A stretch of 64,000 nucleotides of DNA from Boseongicola sp. (lineage in GTDB: Bacteria > Pseudomonadota > Alphaproteobacteria > Rhodobacterales > Rhodobacteraceae), in the NCBI GenBank assembly GCA_014075275.1, contig CP046179.1:877932-941931 (forward strand), written 5' to 3'. Shown here in pieces: positions 20,548-29,327 of the stretch; within the stretch, counting starts at the first letter, position 1, and every line of letters begins with the position of its first letter. The notes under the pieces are model-generated. The model saw nothing but the letters and a program-made list of their open reading frames with translations. It did not search any database and was not told where the DNA came from. Both the position numbers and the translations under genes were made by a program.

Positions 20548-20991
20548 ATGCCAATCCACTCTGAAACCCGTCACATGCCCTACAGCGCCCAACAGATGTA
20601 TGATCTGGTGGCGGATGTTGGGAACTATCCCGATTTTTTGCCATGGACAGCGGCTGCACGCATTCGCTCTGTGACCGAAGAGGGTGATCATCAGATCATG
20701 TTGGCCGATCTCGTGATCTCGTTTAAAGTTTTCCGCGAAAAATTCGGCAGCAGAGTGACGTTGTGGCCCGAGGCCAAGAAGATCGAAACCGAGTATCTGG
20801 ACGGGCCATTCAAATACCTTGTTTCAAATTGGTCATTTGTCGACTGCGAGGACGGATGCGACGTTAGTTTTGACGTCGATTTTGAGTTCAAAAACCGTAT
20901 TCTTCAGGCGACGGCAACCGTCTTTTTCAACGAAGCCATGCACCGCATTGTTGGGGCTTTTGAAAAGCGCGCTGCGGAACTTTGCGGCTAA
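20548..20991 (+). CDS. Coq10/RatA-family SRPBCC lipid-binding protein
   Basis: A 147-residue START-like protein beginning [20 protein letters not shown], with the family signature [17 protein letters not shown]. Alphaproteobacterial and mitochondrial Coq10 proteins bind ubiquinone and help its use in respiration. The same fold is often labelled RatA toxin by automatic pipelines, but no antitoxin partner (RatB) is next to it. I chose the ATG at 20548 since the start aligns with the family; the frame is open 57 bp further upstream. Confidence 0.88.
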   Translation: MPIHSETRHMPYSAQQMYDLVADVGNYPDFLPWTAAARIRSVTEEGDHQIMLADLVISFKVFREKFGSRVTLWPEAKKIETEYLDGPFKYLVSNWSFVDCEDGCDVSFDVDFEFKNRILQATATVFFNEAMHRIVGAFEKRAAELCG

Positions 20992-21091
20992 ACCCCATTT
21001 CTTTTGCACCTCGCACGGCAACAACAGTCTAGAAATCCGCCGATAACGGCCAAAATCCTGCCCAATTTCATGAATAGCAGTTTTCTCAGAT

Positions 21092-21112
21092 CGGGCGGGA
21101 GCCCGGCATTTT
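21092..21112 (+). terminator. Weak terminator-like hairpin after the coq10-like gene
   Basis: CGGGC-GGGA-GCCCG (21092-21105) is followed by GCATTTT. The stem is short (5 bp) and the T-run is short, so termination would be partial at best. Confidence 0.35.
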
Positions 21113-21140
21113 AGAAATGAATTTGAATACGGAGCAGACG

Positions 21141-21656
21141 ATGAGACTCAAACTTTCCTTTGGAATATTGGCCGGATTGGCAGTTGCCGGCTGTACACCG
21201 GCACCGCAATCGGCAGCGGAACTCAGAAGCGCCGTAAACGGCGGGGCTTTCATGAGTCAGCAGACAACAACGAAAATATCGCGAAACTATTCGGCTGTGG
21301 TCACGAGCGTGCGGACCGGTGTTAGAAAATGCATGAACCGGACGGTCGTGGACGAAGGATATGCATCGACTGGTTACATGAACGCAACACAGTATTACCG
21401 CACCGAAGTCACTTATAATACTAAGGTCAACTCTCGTCGCGGCTTCACCGAGCTTGCGATGCACAAGCGCGTAGGGAATGGGCAAACTGTATTTGGCATG
21501 AAGCAAGAAGGTTTTGCCTATGTAGCCGATATTCACCCTGCAAGCGGCGGAACAGAGCTTAAGTTCTACGGCGGCAAGTTTGGCAATGGCCCGATCAACA
21601 AAGCCGTTGAACAATGGGCCAAAGGCGGTGCAATTCGCTGCCCTGACTTGCCTTAA
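21141..21656 (+). CDS. Hypothetical lipoprotein
   Basis: A 171-residue protein with a lipobox (GILAGLAVAGC, lipid-modified Cys at about residue 17) followed by TPAPQSAAELRSAVNGG. Two further cysteines (KCMNRT and IRCPDLP) could form a disulfide. I do not recognise a domain. The ATG at 21141 is preferred over 21117 because GGAG lies at the right distance and the signal peptide then starts properly. It is followed after 12 bp by a second lipoprotein gene, presumably the same operon, ending in a strong terminator. Confidence 0.75.
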   Translation: MRLKLSFGILAGLAVAGCTPAPQSAAELRSAVNGGAFMSQQTTTKISRNYSAVVTSVRTGVRKCMNRTVVDEGYASTGYMNATQYYRTEVTYNTKVNSRRGFTELAMHKRVGNGQTVFGMKQEGFAYVADIHPASGGTELKFYGGKFGNGPINKAVEQWAKGGAIRCPDLP

Positions 21657-21668
21657 GGGGGGCGTATT

Positions 21669-22085
21669 ATGAAACGCAGAGCACTTCTTGCCTTATCAGC
21701 AGCGGCATTTCTGGCCGCCTGTGGTGGTGTCAAAGACTTTCAGGATCAAGGCCCCGCAAACATGCAACTGAAACTGTCGTCGGTTGATGGCGGTTTCATG
21801 ACAAAGCGCAGTGTTTACCTTGATGTCTGGTCCGGCCCAAAAGGGCCGAATATGGAATATCTTGGCACCCGCGAGTTTTCCAAATTGGGAAATATGGTCG
21901 GACTTCCCACCGGCCAGCCGCTGCACCTGGCGCTGGCCTTTGAAGAAGCCGGTTGGCTTGGGGGAAACACAGGCACGGACACCATCGAAATTCCGATGAA
22001 GGCAATTCGTCCGGGACAGATGTGGCGAATTACTGTCGCCAATGACGATCTTGGGTTCGATTGGGAACTCGATCGCATTCGCTAA
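21669..22085 (+). CDS. Hypothetical lipoprotein
   Basis: A 138-residue protein with a clear lipobox (LSAAAFLAAC, Cys at about 18) and then a predicted beta-rich domain (MQLKLSSVDGGFMTKRSVYL, then IRPGQMWRITVANDDLGFDW). No family recognised. The gene is 12 bp downstream of another lipoprotein gene and is followed by a terminator, so the pair is a self-contained unit. Inner or outer membrane sorting cannot be decided confidently. Confidence 0.75.
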   Translation: MKRRALLALSAAAFLAACGGVKDFQDQGPANMQLKLSSVDGGFMTKRSVYLDVWSGPKGPNMEYLGTREFSKLGNMVGLPTGQPLHLALAFEEAGWLGGNTGTDTIEIPMKAIRPGQMWRITVANDDLGFDWELDRIR

Positions 22086-22107
22086 CCGAAAAGCATTTGC
22101 AAACGAC

Positions 22108-22138
22108 AAAGGGCGGCCCTTGGGTCCGCCCTTTTTAT
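22108..22138. terminator. Rho-independent terminator between lipoprotein operon and amt
   Basis: AAAGGGCGG (22108-22116) pairs with CCGCCCTTT (22126-22134) around a 9-base loop and runs into TTTTTATTT. The A-run on the left also lets it serve the convergent amt gene. Confidence 0.9.
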
Positions 22139-22154
22139 TTGATAGTGCCGCAAC

Positions 22155-23336
22155 TCACGACGACATGTCGTAAGCTCGCTCGCCGTGCTGAGCCAGATCC
22201 AGACCGGTAACCTCGGTCTCTTCGTCGACCCGCATTCCAACGATTGCACGTGTGATGATCACCAATGCCACAGTCACAACCACGGTAAAGATACCGACGA
22301 TCACAAGGCTACCAAGCTGGGCCGCCCACGCGCCCTGACCAAAGACCGCAATCATGATCGTGCCGAAGATGCCGCCTACGCCGTGCACCGCGAAAACGTC
22401 CAAGGTGTCGTCGATTTTCAGCTGGTTGCGAATGAGGTTGACGGCTTCCTGACAGAGGATGCCAGCCACCGCACCGATCACCAGCGCCTCGACCGGGCCA
22501 ACAAAGCCAGAAGCCGGTGTGATCGACGCCAGGCCAGCGATTGTGCCCGTAACCATGCCGACAAGTGAGGATTTCCCGTATTTGATCCGCTCCCAGAACG
22601 CCCAGCTCAGTGAAGCGGTGGCTGCTGAGATATGGGTGACGGTCAATGCCATAGCTGCACCGCCGTCTGCCGCCAGTTGCGAACCACCGTTGAAACCAAA
22701 CCAACCGACCCACAACATTGCTGCTCCGATCATAACATAGCCGGGGTTGTGCGGCGGAGTGGTGTTGTTCTTGCGCGCACCCAACATGAAGGCGATGACC
22801 AGCGCGGCAATACCGGCGGTTTCATGCACCACGATACCACCGGCAAAGTCACGCGCGCCGATCTCGCCAAAGATACCGCCGTCAGCCAGCATGCCGCCGC
22901 CCCAAATCCAATGCACAACAGGTGCATAGCAAATCAGCATCCACAAGGTCGAAAACAGCATGACGAAGGCGAAATTGATCCGCTCGACATAGGCCCCGAC
23001 GATCAGCGCTGGGGTGATGATCGCGAATGTCATCTGAAAGGCAAAGAACAGAACCTCGGGCAGGGTGCCCGACAGGCTATCAGCCGTCACACCCGCAAGG
23101 AACATCTTGTCCAAGCCGCCCCAGATGCCGCTTCCGCCCGAGCCAAAGGCAATCGAATAGCCCAGCGCCAGCCAGGCCACACTCATCGCGCAGGCAATGG
23201 CATAGCAATGCATGAAAACGCTCAGCACGTTCCGCGCCCGAACCAGCCCGCCGTAAAACAGCGCCAGTCCCGGCAATGTCATGAACAACACAAGTGCGGT
23301 CGCCACGATGATCCAGGCGGTATCTGCCCCTACCAT
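22155..23336 (-). CDS. amt: Ammonium transporter (Amt family)
   Basis: A 393-residue inner-membrane channel with eleven hydrophobic helices. The start (GADTAWIIVATALVLFMTLP) and the FYGGLVRARNVLS segment are diagnostic of Amt/MEP/Rh proteins, and the C-terminal tail (VDEETEVTGLDLAQHGERAY) carries the conserved regulatory region that contacts GlnK. GGAGGG precedes the ATG. Usually glnK sits just upstream in proteobacteria; here none is seen, which suggests this is a second amt locus or that glnK is elsewhere. No sigma54 promoter was recognised upstream. Confidence 0.96.
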   Translation of the reverse strand: MVGADTAWIIVATALVLFMTLPGLALFYGGLVRARNVLSVFMHCYAIACAMSVAWLALGYSIAFGSGGSGIWGGLDKMFLAGVTADSLSGTLPEVLFFAFQMTFAIITPALIVGAYVERINFAFVMLFSTLWMLICYAPVVHWIWGGGMLADGGIFGEIGARDFAGGIVVHETAGIAALVIAFMLGARKNNTTPPHNPGYVMIGAAMLWVGWFGFNGGSQLAADGGAAMALTVTHISAATASLSWAFWERIKYGKSSLVGMVTGTIAGLASITPASGFVGPVEALVIGAVAGILCQEAVNLIRNQLKIDDTLDVFAVHGVGGIFGTIMIAVFGQGAWAAQLGSLVIVGIFTVVVTVALVIITRAIVGMRVDEETEVTGLDLAQHGERAYDMSS

Positions 23337-23483
23337 AACTATCCCTCCAGATTATTGGTTGGGGCTAAGAACTGCGACTGGTCTGCAAGTAAAAGCAGCA
23401 AGTAGGGTTCGAGGCGGTTATTTCTTAGGCAGATCCATGATTGCCCGCGAAACGGGCTTCAATTCGTGCGGTGTGGTGAAATA

Positions 23484-23960
23484 TTAGGCAGAGTGTGAAA
23501 GGGCATCCGTCAACAACTTCAAGGCGTGATCAACTGTCTTCGCGCGCACGTTCGACCGCCCTATGGAACCGAACTCAACAGTTTCCTTAAGCGTCACCCG
23601 GCCATCCATTGCAATTCCAAAGCAGACCCGACCCTCTGGCTTGTTCTCGCTACCGCCCGGACCGGCTATCCCCGTCACCGAAACCGTCAAATGTGCTTCA
23701 GACTGCCTCAGCGCGCCCTCGGCCATGGCGCCGGCAACTTCTTCGCTGACAGCCCCATGGTCCGCAAGCAGATCGCGGTCAACGCCAAGCATTTGACCCT
23801 TGGCCGCGTTGGAATATGTGACAAAGCCGCGATCCACGACATCGGATGACCCAGGCACTTCGGTCAAAGCTCCCGCAATCAAACCGCCCGTGCAGCTTTC
23901 TGCGGTGGCGATCATCACGCTCTGTGCTCTTGCCAGATCAAGGACGTCTTCAGCCCTCAC
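23484..23960 (-). CDS. pncC: CinA-family C-terminal protein (nicotinamide-nucleotide amidase)
   Basis: A 158-residue protein made only of the CinA C-terminal domain (ATAESCTGGLIAGALTEVPG and VTGIAGPGGSENKPEGRVCF). Stand-alone versions deamidate NMN to recycle pyridine nucleotides. Its ATG overlaps the pgpA stop by 4 bp, making it the third gene of an ispDF-pgpA-cinA unit. It could also be annotated cinA. Confidence 0.92.
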   Translation of the reverse strand: MRAEDVLDLARAQSVMIATAESCTGGLIAGALTEVPGSSDVVDRGFVTYSNAAKGQMLGVDRDLLADHGAVSEEVAGAMAEGALRQSEAHLTVSVTGIAGPGGSENKPEGRVCFGIAMDGRVTLKETVEFGSIGRSNVRAKTVDHALKLLTDALSHSA

Positions 23961-24445
23961 ATCAGCACCTGATGCGCCAATGCTGCCAACAACAGACCGC
24001 CGACCGCTGCAAACAGTCCCGCCCAGACGTCATCCAACATCACACCGGTCGCATCTCCGCGCCGATCTGCTTGTCCCACAAGCCATGGTTTGGTGATGTC
24101 GAAAAGACGGAACAACAGAAACGCAGCCAGTATTCCTGGCCACAATCTCAGGACATCCGCCCCCATGGCCTGCGCACCCGCCGATACCGGGATCAAGGCG
24201 ATCCATTGCCCCACAACTTCGTCGATCACGATCCACGACGGGTCGTGGTCCTCGGCACCCTCGGTTTCAATTCGCGTCGCCGCCAACCCAATCGCATAGG
24301 CCAGCCCAGCGCCGACGGCCAAAGCGGCGGGGCCACCAAGTACATGTAAGACCCAAGCAAAGGGCAGCGCAGCCAAAGATCCCCAGGTGCCAGGGGCAGG
24401 GCGCAAATATCCTGCGCCAAAGAAACTCAGGATCATCCGTCTCAT
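23957..24445 (-). CDS. pgpA: Phosphatidylglycerophosphatase A
   Basis: A 162-residue membrane enzyme that makes phosphatidylglycerol by removing phosphate from PGP. It begins [20 protein letters not shown], the usual PgpA N-terminus, and contains [10 protein letters not shown], the conserved acidic motif. About four hydrophobic segments follow. It overlaps ispDF upstream and cinA downstream by 4 bp each (ATGA junctions), so the three are translationally coupled. Confidence 0.95.
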   Translation of the reverse strand: MRRMILSFFGAGYLRPAPGTWGSLAALPFAWVLHVLGGPAALAVGAGLAYAIGLAATRIETEGAEDHDPSWIVIDEVVGQWIALIPVSAGAQAMGADVLRLWPGILAAFLLFRLFDITKPWLVGQADRRGDATGVMLDDVWAGLFAAVGGLLLAALAHQVLM

Positions 24446-25596
24446 GTGCGCACCAAGGTTGCGGTCGCCGATGCCGCAATCCCTTCCTCCCCTTCCTCGC
24501 GACCTGTGAATCCAAGACGTTCAGACGTCGTAGCCTTCACGCTGACCCGATCCAGCCCAACGCCCATAATTTCCGACAACACTTCCCGCATGGCGGCTGC
24601 ATGCGGTCCAATTTTCGGCTGCTCACAAATCAATGTGCAGTCGACATTGCCAATCGCAAACCCCCGCTCAGCGGCCATCGCCACCGCATGGCGTAGGAAA
24701 ATGTCGCTGGCCGCGCCTTTCCATTGCGGATCACTGGGCGGAAAATGCTGTCCGATGTCGCCCTCGGCCAAAGCCCCATAGATTGCATCCGTAATGGCGT
24801 GCATGCCCACGTCCGCATCCGAGTGTCCCTGAAGGCCGCGCCCATGGGGGACCGCAACTCCGCACAAGACGACATGATCACCTGGTCCGAACCTATGAAC
24901 GTCAAACCCGTTCCCAGTGCGAATATCCATCACGCCACCATCCCGTTCCTGCAAAATCGCATCGGCCCGCACAAGGTCTTCGGGCGTTGTAATCTTCAGA
25001 TTGTCGATATCGCCATCGACAATTCCGACCCGTAAACCTGCGGCACGGGCAATCTCGACGTCATCAGCCTCAGCGCCCGTCGCGCTTCGATGTGCATCTA
25101 GAATCTTGGTCAGATCAAACCCCTGAGGCGTCTGCGCCCGATATAGATTTGTCCGGTCCTCGGTGCCGGTCACCAGCCCGGCATCTCCCCGCCACAGGGC
25201 GTCGGTAATCGCCAGCGCCGGCGCAGCCCCTTCGAACTCATCCAGAGCATCATTCACCCGATCAATCACGGCATGACTGATTAATGGTCGGGCCACGTCA
25301 TGGATCAAAACACGATCTGCATCACCTTCTAACACCTCAAGGCCTGCGCGAACCGAAGCAGCCCGCGTTGCGCCACCAACGACGATGTCCGCAGCGAATT
25401 CACTTGGCCAAAGAGATGTCTCAATATCATCAGCGTGCAAAACCAGAACCAATCGGTCGATTTTCGGATGTGTGCTGAACACCTGCAAAGTACGGGCGGC
25501 AACCGTTTGCCCAGCCAAGTCACACCATTGCTTGGGCAACTCACCACCAAAGCGCGTGCCGCGGCCGGCTGCGACTATGACTGCCGCTGTGCTCAT
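24442..25596 (-). CDS. ispDF: Bifunctional IspD/IspF (MEP pathway)
   Basis: A 384-residue fusion. The N-terminal half is 2-C-methyl-D-erythritol 4-phosphate cytidylyltransferase ([20 protein letters not shown]). The C-terminal half, from about residue 230, is MECDP synthase ([36 protein letters not shown] with metal-binding Asp/His). Such fusions are typical of alphaproteobacteria. I use the ATG at 25596 because GGAG lies upstream; an in-frame start at 25620 adds eight unrelated residues. dxr, another MEP gene, is in the same window at 61104. Confidence 0.96.
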   Translation of the reverse strand: MSTAAVIVAAGRGTRFGGELPKQWCDLAGQTVAARTLQVFSTHPKIDRLVLVLHADDIETSLWPSEFAADIVVGGATRAASVRAGLEVLEGDADRVLIHDVARPLISHAVIDRVNDALDEFEGAAPALAITDALWRGDAGLVTGTEDRTNLYRAQTPQGFDLTKILDAHRSATGAEADDVEIARAAGLRVGIVDGDIDNLKITTPEDLVRADAILQERDGGVMDIRTGNGFDVHRFGPGDHVVLCGVAVPHGRGLQGHSDADVGMHAITDAIYGALAEGDIGQHFPPSDPQWKGAASDIFLRHAVAMAAERGFAIGNVDCTLICEQPKIGPHAAAMREVLSEIMGVGLDRVSVKATTSERLGFTGREEGEEGIAASATATLVRT

Positions 25597-25791
25597 CTCT
25601 AGGCTCCTACCTTCATGCACATCCTCTAGGCCGTGGCGCGTTTAGGAGCAATGCTCAGCTTTTCCGGTCTATTTTGCTTAATTATTGTGCATATGATGAC
25701 ATTTCGGGCTATTTTACTCCAAAAGCACCGTGAATTCATTGAGGTGACACAGTCACAGGGCTAGTTCGAAGCCAAAGCCGCAAGGAAAAGC

Positions 25792-26766
25792 ATGGCGATT
25801 CACGTCGACAATCTTGTTTTGGACCCACCGGTCTTTCTGGCCCCGATGGCCGGAATTTCCGATCTGCCGTTCCGTCGGTTGGTCGCCAGCTTTGGCGCGG
25901 GCTTGGTTGTCAGCGAGATGGTGGCCAGTCAGGAGATGGTCCAAGCCAAACCCGGCGTGCGTGAACGCGCTGAGCTTGGTTTTGATCAGGCGGCGACTTC
26001 GGTGCAAATCGCGGGTCGCGACGCCTATTGGATGGCTGAAGCTGCGCGCATGGTTGAAAGCAACGGCGCCAAACTCATTGACATCAACATGGGTTGCCCG
26101 GCCAAAAAGGTCACCGGCGGTCTCTCCGGTTCGGCTTTGATGAAAACACCGGACCACGCGCTTTCTTTGATCGAGGCGGTGGTGAATGCGGTGAATGTTC
26201 CCGTCACGCTGAAAACCCGCCTTGGCTGGGATGATGACTGCCTGAACGCCGCTGACATTGCGCGGCGCGCGGAATGCGCAGGCATCCAAATGATCACCAT
26301 TCACGGACGCACACGCTGTCAGTTCTACAAGGGCCACGCCGATTGGGCCGCTATTGCGGACGTCAAGCAAGCCGTCAACATTCCGGTCATCGCCAACGGC
26401 GACATCACTGGTCCCGAAACGGCGCGGAAAGCCCTCAAAGCGTCCGGCGCTGACGGCGTTATGATTGGACGCGGCATTCAAGGCGCTCCGTGGCGCTTGG
26501 CCGAGACAGCATGGGCCCTTGGCTTGGGACCGGCACCCAATATCCCCATCGGCTGGGACTTTACCCAGATGGTCGCCGAACATTTCGAGCACTCGCTGTC
26601 ATTTTATGGCGAAACGCTGGGCGCCCGCGTCGTCCGCAAGCACCTCGGCTGGTATATGGACACCGCAGGAACACCTGCCGATATCCGCAAACTGGTCCTG
26701 ACCGGTACCCCCGACACCGTGCGCAGCCTTTTGCCCGACGCGCTGGAACACAGGGTGGCGGCATGA
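25792..26766 (+). CDS. dusB: tRNA-dihydrouridine synthase (DusB/NifR3 type)
   Basis: A 324-residue flavoenzyme that reduces uridines in tRNA. The FMN-binding start (LAPMAGISDLPFRRLVASFG), catalytic Cys in NMGCPAKKV, and ANGDI/IGRGIQG phosphate-binding loops are all present. GGA 8 bp before the ATG supports the start. In many alphaproteobacteria it leads the ntr operon, formerly nifR3, and here its stop overlaps the ntrB start by 4 bp. Confidence 0.96.
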   Translation: MAIHVDNLVLDPPVFLAPMAGISDLPFRRLVASFGAGLVVSEMVASQEMVQAKPGVRERAELGFDQAATSVQIAGRDAYWMAEAARMVESNGAKLIDINMGCPAKKVTGGLSGSALMKTPDHALSLIEAVVNAVNVPVTLKTRLGWDDDCLNAADIARRAECAGIQMITIHGRTRCQFYKGHADWAAIADVKQAVNIPVIANGDITGPETARKALKASGADGVMIGRGIQGAPWRLAETAWALGLGPAPNIPIGWDFTQMVAEHFEHSLSFYGETLGARVVRKHLGWYMDTAGTPADIRKLVLTGTPDTVRSLLPDALEHRVAA

Positions 26767-27833
26767 ACACTTTTCAGGAAAACCTCTGGCTCTCGCTGCC
26801 CGTTCCCGCCTTTCTGATCGACCCCGGCGGTGCGATATCCGAGGTTAACCCCGCCGCCGAAAGTTTCCTCAACGCGTCTGCTCGCGCGACCCGTGGCGCG
26901 CCGCTGTTCGACCGGCTGGCCATTGACGCGCCGCTGGATGACGCCTTTCGAAGGGTGCGTAGCGATCAGTCTTCCCTGTTCATGAACAACGTCGATGTCG
27001 GCACCGGCAATAGCGCCCCGATCAATTGCAACATTCAGGTCGCCCCAATGACCCAGATGCCCGGATTTGTCCTGGTGCTGATGGAACCGCGCGGGCTGGC
27101 CGATCGCCTTGGTCGCTCCATGTCGGTGAAATCGGCTGCAAAGTCCGCCATCGGCATGGCCGAGATGCTGGCTCATGAAATCAAAAACCCATTGGCCGGC
27201 ATTACAGGCGCTGCACAACTACTTTCTATGAACCTTTCCGGTGAAGATCAGGAAATGACGGACCTCATCGTCGCGGAAACCCGCCGCATCGTGAAATTGC
27301 TGGAACAAGTCGAGCAATTCGGCAACCTGCGCCCACCGCAGAAACAAGCGATTAACATCCACGACATTCTCGATCGCGCGCGCAAATCCGCAAACGTCGG
27401 TTTCGCGGCCCATATGACTCTTGTTGAGGATTATGACCCCTCGCTTCCTGCCACCCATGTCGACAGCGATCAATTGGTTCAGGTGTTCCTGAACCTTCTG
27501 AAAAACGCGGCCGAGGCCACACGCGGGGATCCCGGCACCATCCGCCTCAGAACCTTTTACGACATGTCCCTACGCCTGCGCCGCAAAGACGGTGTTGGCA
27601 GCTTGCCGTTGCAGGTCGAAATCATCGACGATGGCCCCGGCTTGCCACCGGACATTATCGCCAACGTCTTTGACCCCTTCGTGTCGGGTCGTGAGAACGG
27701 CACCGGCTTGGGGTTGGCACTGGTCAGCAAAATCATCTCGGACCACGACGGCTGGATCAGCGTCGACAGTGTTCCGGGCCGCACAGTTTTCCGCATCTCC
27801 CTGCCGGTCGCCTCGAAAGAGGCCACCGCATGA
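26763..27833 (+). CDS. ntrB: Nitrogen-regulation sensor kinase NtrB
   Basis: A 356-residue cytoplasmic histidine kinase. The PAS domain is at about residues 5-110, the phosphorylated His138 is in MLAHEIKNPLAG, and the N, G1 and G2 boxes are at NLLKNAAEA, DDGPGLP and GTGLGLALV. The ATG at 26763 overlaps the dusB TGA (ATGA); an open frame extends upstream but only as a shadow of dusB. Partner of NtrC 29 bp downstream; activity is controlled by PII proteins, which are not encoded here. Confidence 0.96.
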   Translation: MNTFQENLWLSLPVPAFLIDPGGAISEVNPAAESFLNASARATRGAPLFDRLAIDAPLDDAFRRVRSDQSSLFMNNVDVGTGNSAPINCNIQVAPMTQMPGFVLVLMEPRGLADRLGRSMSVKSAAKSAIGMAEMLAHEIKNPLAGITGAAQLLSMNLSGEDQEMTDLIVAETRRIVKLLEQVEQFGNLRPPQKQAINIHDILDRARKSANVGFAAHMTLVEDYDPSLPATHVDSDQLVQVFLNLLKNAAEATRGDPGTIRLRTFYDMSLRLRRKDGVGSLPLQVEIIDDGPGLPPDIIANVFDPFVSGRENGTGLGLALVSKIISDHDGWISVDSVPGRTVFRISLPVASKEATA

Positions 27834-27862
27834 TCGCGATAATACACAGGAGTTCCCTTTAG

Positions 27863-29230
27863 ATGGACGGCACCATTCTTGTCGCTGACGACGACCGCAC
27901 CATCCGTACCGTGCTGACCCAGGCCCTGACCCGTGCTGGCTGCAAGGTTCACGCCACATCGTCGCTGGTCACTCTGATGCGCTGGGTTGAAGAGGGGAAA
28001 GGCGATCTGGTGATCTCGGATGTCGTCATGCCCGATGGCAACGGGCTGGATCAATTGCCGAAAATCTCGGCGGCGCAACCGGGGCTTCCCGTCATTGTAA
28101 TCTCGGCCCAGAACACGATCATGACTGCCATTCAGGCCACTGAGGCGGACGCTTATGACTATCTGCCAAAACCCTTTGATCTGCCCGACCTGATGAAGCG
28201 GGCGGCTCGTGCATTAGAGATCAAACGCCGCGCGCCGCAACCCAAGTCGGACGACCTCGAAGATCAGACCGATGATTTACCGCTGGTTGGGCGCACGCCC
28301 GCGATGCAGGATCTCTACCGGCTGGTGGCGCGGGTCATGAACGCCGACCTTCCAGTGTTGATCACCGGTGAAAGCGGCACGGGAAAATCTCTGATCGCCC
28401 GCGCCATCCATGATCTCAGCGACCGTCGCACCCTTCCTTTTGTCGTCGCCACTGCGTCCGACCTTGCAGAAATGGAAGGTCCAGCCAAACTGATTTCTCG
28501 GGCGCGCAACGGCACGCTTCTGTTTGACGAGGTCAGCGACCTGACCGAAGACGCACAGGCCCGTATCGTGCGGATGCTCGACAGTTTTACCGACGGCGGC
28601 CCGCGCATCTTGTCCACCAGTCAGGCCGATCTGACGTCCAAGCTGGAAAGCGGTGCCTTCAGGCAGGACCTTTATTATCGCCTCGGCGGCGTCAGTCTTG
28701 CAGTGCCGGCCCTTCGTGAGCGTGTCGAAGACATCCCTCTTTTGGCCGAACATTTTCTCGCCCGCGCCGAGCGGGACGGATTGCCTCTGCGGAAATTGTC
28801 CGGCGAGGCGTTGGACCTGATACGCGCCTATTCATGGCCGGGTAATGTCCGACAGCTAGAGAACTCCATTCGCCGCATGTCGATCACTGGGGGAGAGGAA
28901 ACCATCGGTCGCGCTGAGGTCGAACTGGGTCTTGGAAACCAACCCGCCATTGAGCCGCTGACAGGCGGGGGCGACAGCGAGCGTCTGTCGGCTTCCATCG
29001 AAAAGCATCTGCGTCGCTATTTTGATCTGCATGGCGGGCAATTGCCACCGCCCGGACTTTATTCGCGAATCTTGCGCGAAATGGAGATGCCCCTGATCGA
29101 GATTGCCCTCGATGCGACCGGTGGAAATCAGGCAAAATGTGCCGATCTTTTGGGAATTAATCGAAATACCCTCAGAAAGAAGATCACAGAGCTCGATATC
29201 CGCGTGACACGCCGACGCAAATTGATGTAA
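27863..29230 (+). CDS. ntrC: Nitrogen response regulator NtrC lacking the sigma54-contact loop
   Basis: A 455-residue response regulator. The receiver domain has phospho-acceptor Asp53 ([11 protein letters not shown]), the AAA+ domain has GESGTGKS, and the C-terminal Fis-type helix-turn-helix is [20 protein letters not shown]. Between Walker A and B the usual GAFTGA loop is absent ([20 protein letters not shown] instead). The same loss is known in Rhodobacter capsulatus NtrC, which activates sigma70 RNA polymerase, so this protein should not act through sigma54. It sits in the dusB-ntrBC-ntrYX order. Confidence 0.96.
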   Translation: MDGTILVADDDRTIRTVLTQALTRAGCKVHATSSLVTLMRWVEEGKGDLVISDVVMPDGNGLDQLPKISAAQPGLPVIVISAQNTIMTAIQATEADAYDYLPKPFDLPDLMKRAARALEIKRRAPQPKSDDLEDQTDDLPLVGRTPAMQDLYRLVARVMNADLPVLITGESGTGKSLIARAIHDLSDRRTLPFVVATASDLAEMEGPAKLISRARNGTLLFDEVSDLTEDAQARIVRMLDSFTDGGPRILSTSQADLTSKLESGAFRQDLYYRLGGVSLAVPALRERVEDIPLLAEHFLARAERDGLPLRKLSGEALDLIRAYSWPGNVRQLENSIRRMSITGGEETIGRAEVELGLGNQPAIEPLTGGGDSERLSASIEKHLRRYFDLHGGQLPPPGLYSRILREMEMPLIEIALDATGGNQAKCADLLGINRNTLRKKITELDIRVTRRRKLM

Positions 29231-29327
29231 AACCGCAACAGAGAGTGGCCGATGCGTGACTCTACGCAAACGATCACCGATATAGAGCGGTCGCCGCATC
29301 ATGCGGCACAACATTTGGAGGGTCCGG

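Noticed and set aside
20548-20991. RatA toxin of a toxin-antitoxin system
   Set aside because: The sequence is Coq10/START-like and no antitoxin gene is adjacent; the toxin name comes from automatic labels.
23337-23483. Sigma54 promoter or glnK in front of amt
   Set aside because: No TGGCAC-N5-TTGC element and no open frame resembling GlnK in this 147-bp region.
25753-26592. 279-codon frame antisense to dusB
   Set aside because: It mirrors the codon structure of dusB on the other strand, has no recognisable domain or ribosome site and overlaps a clear enzyme gene completely.
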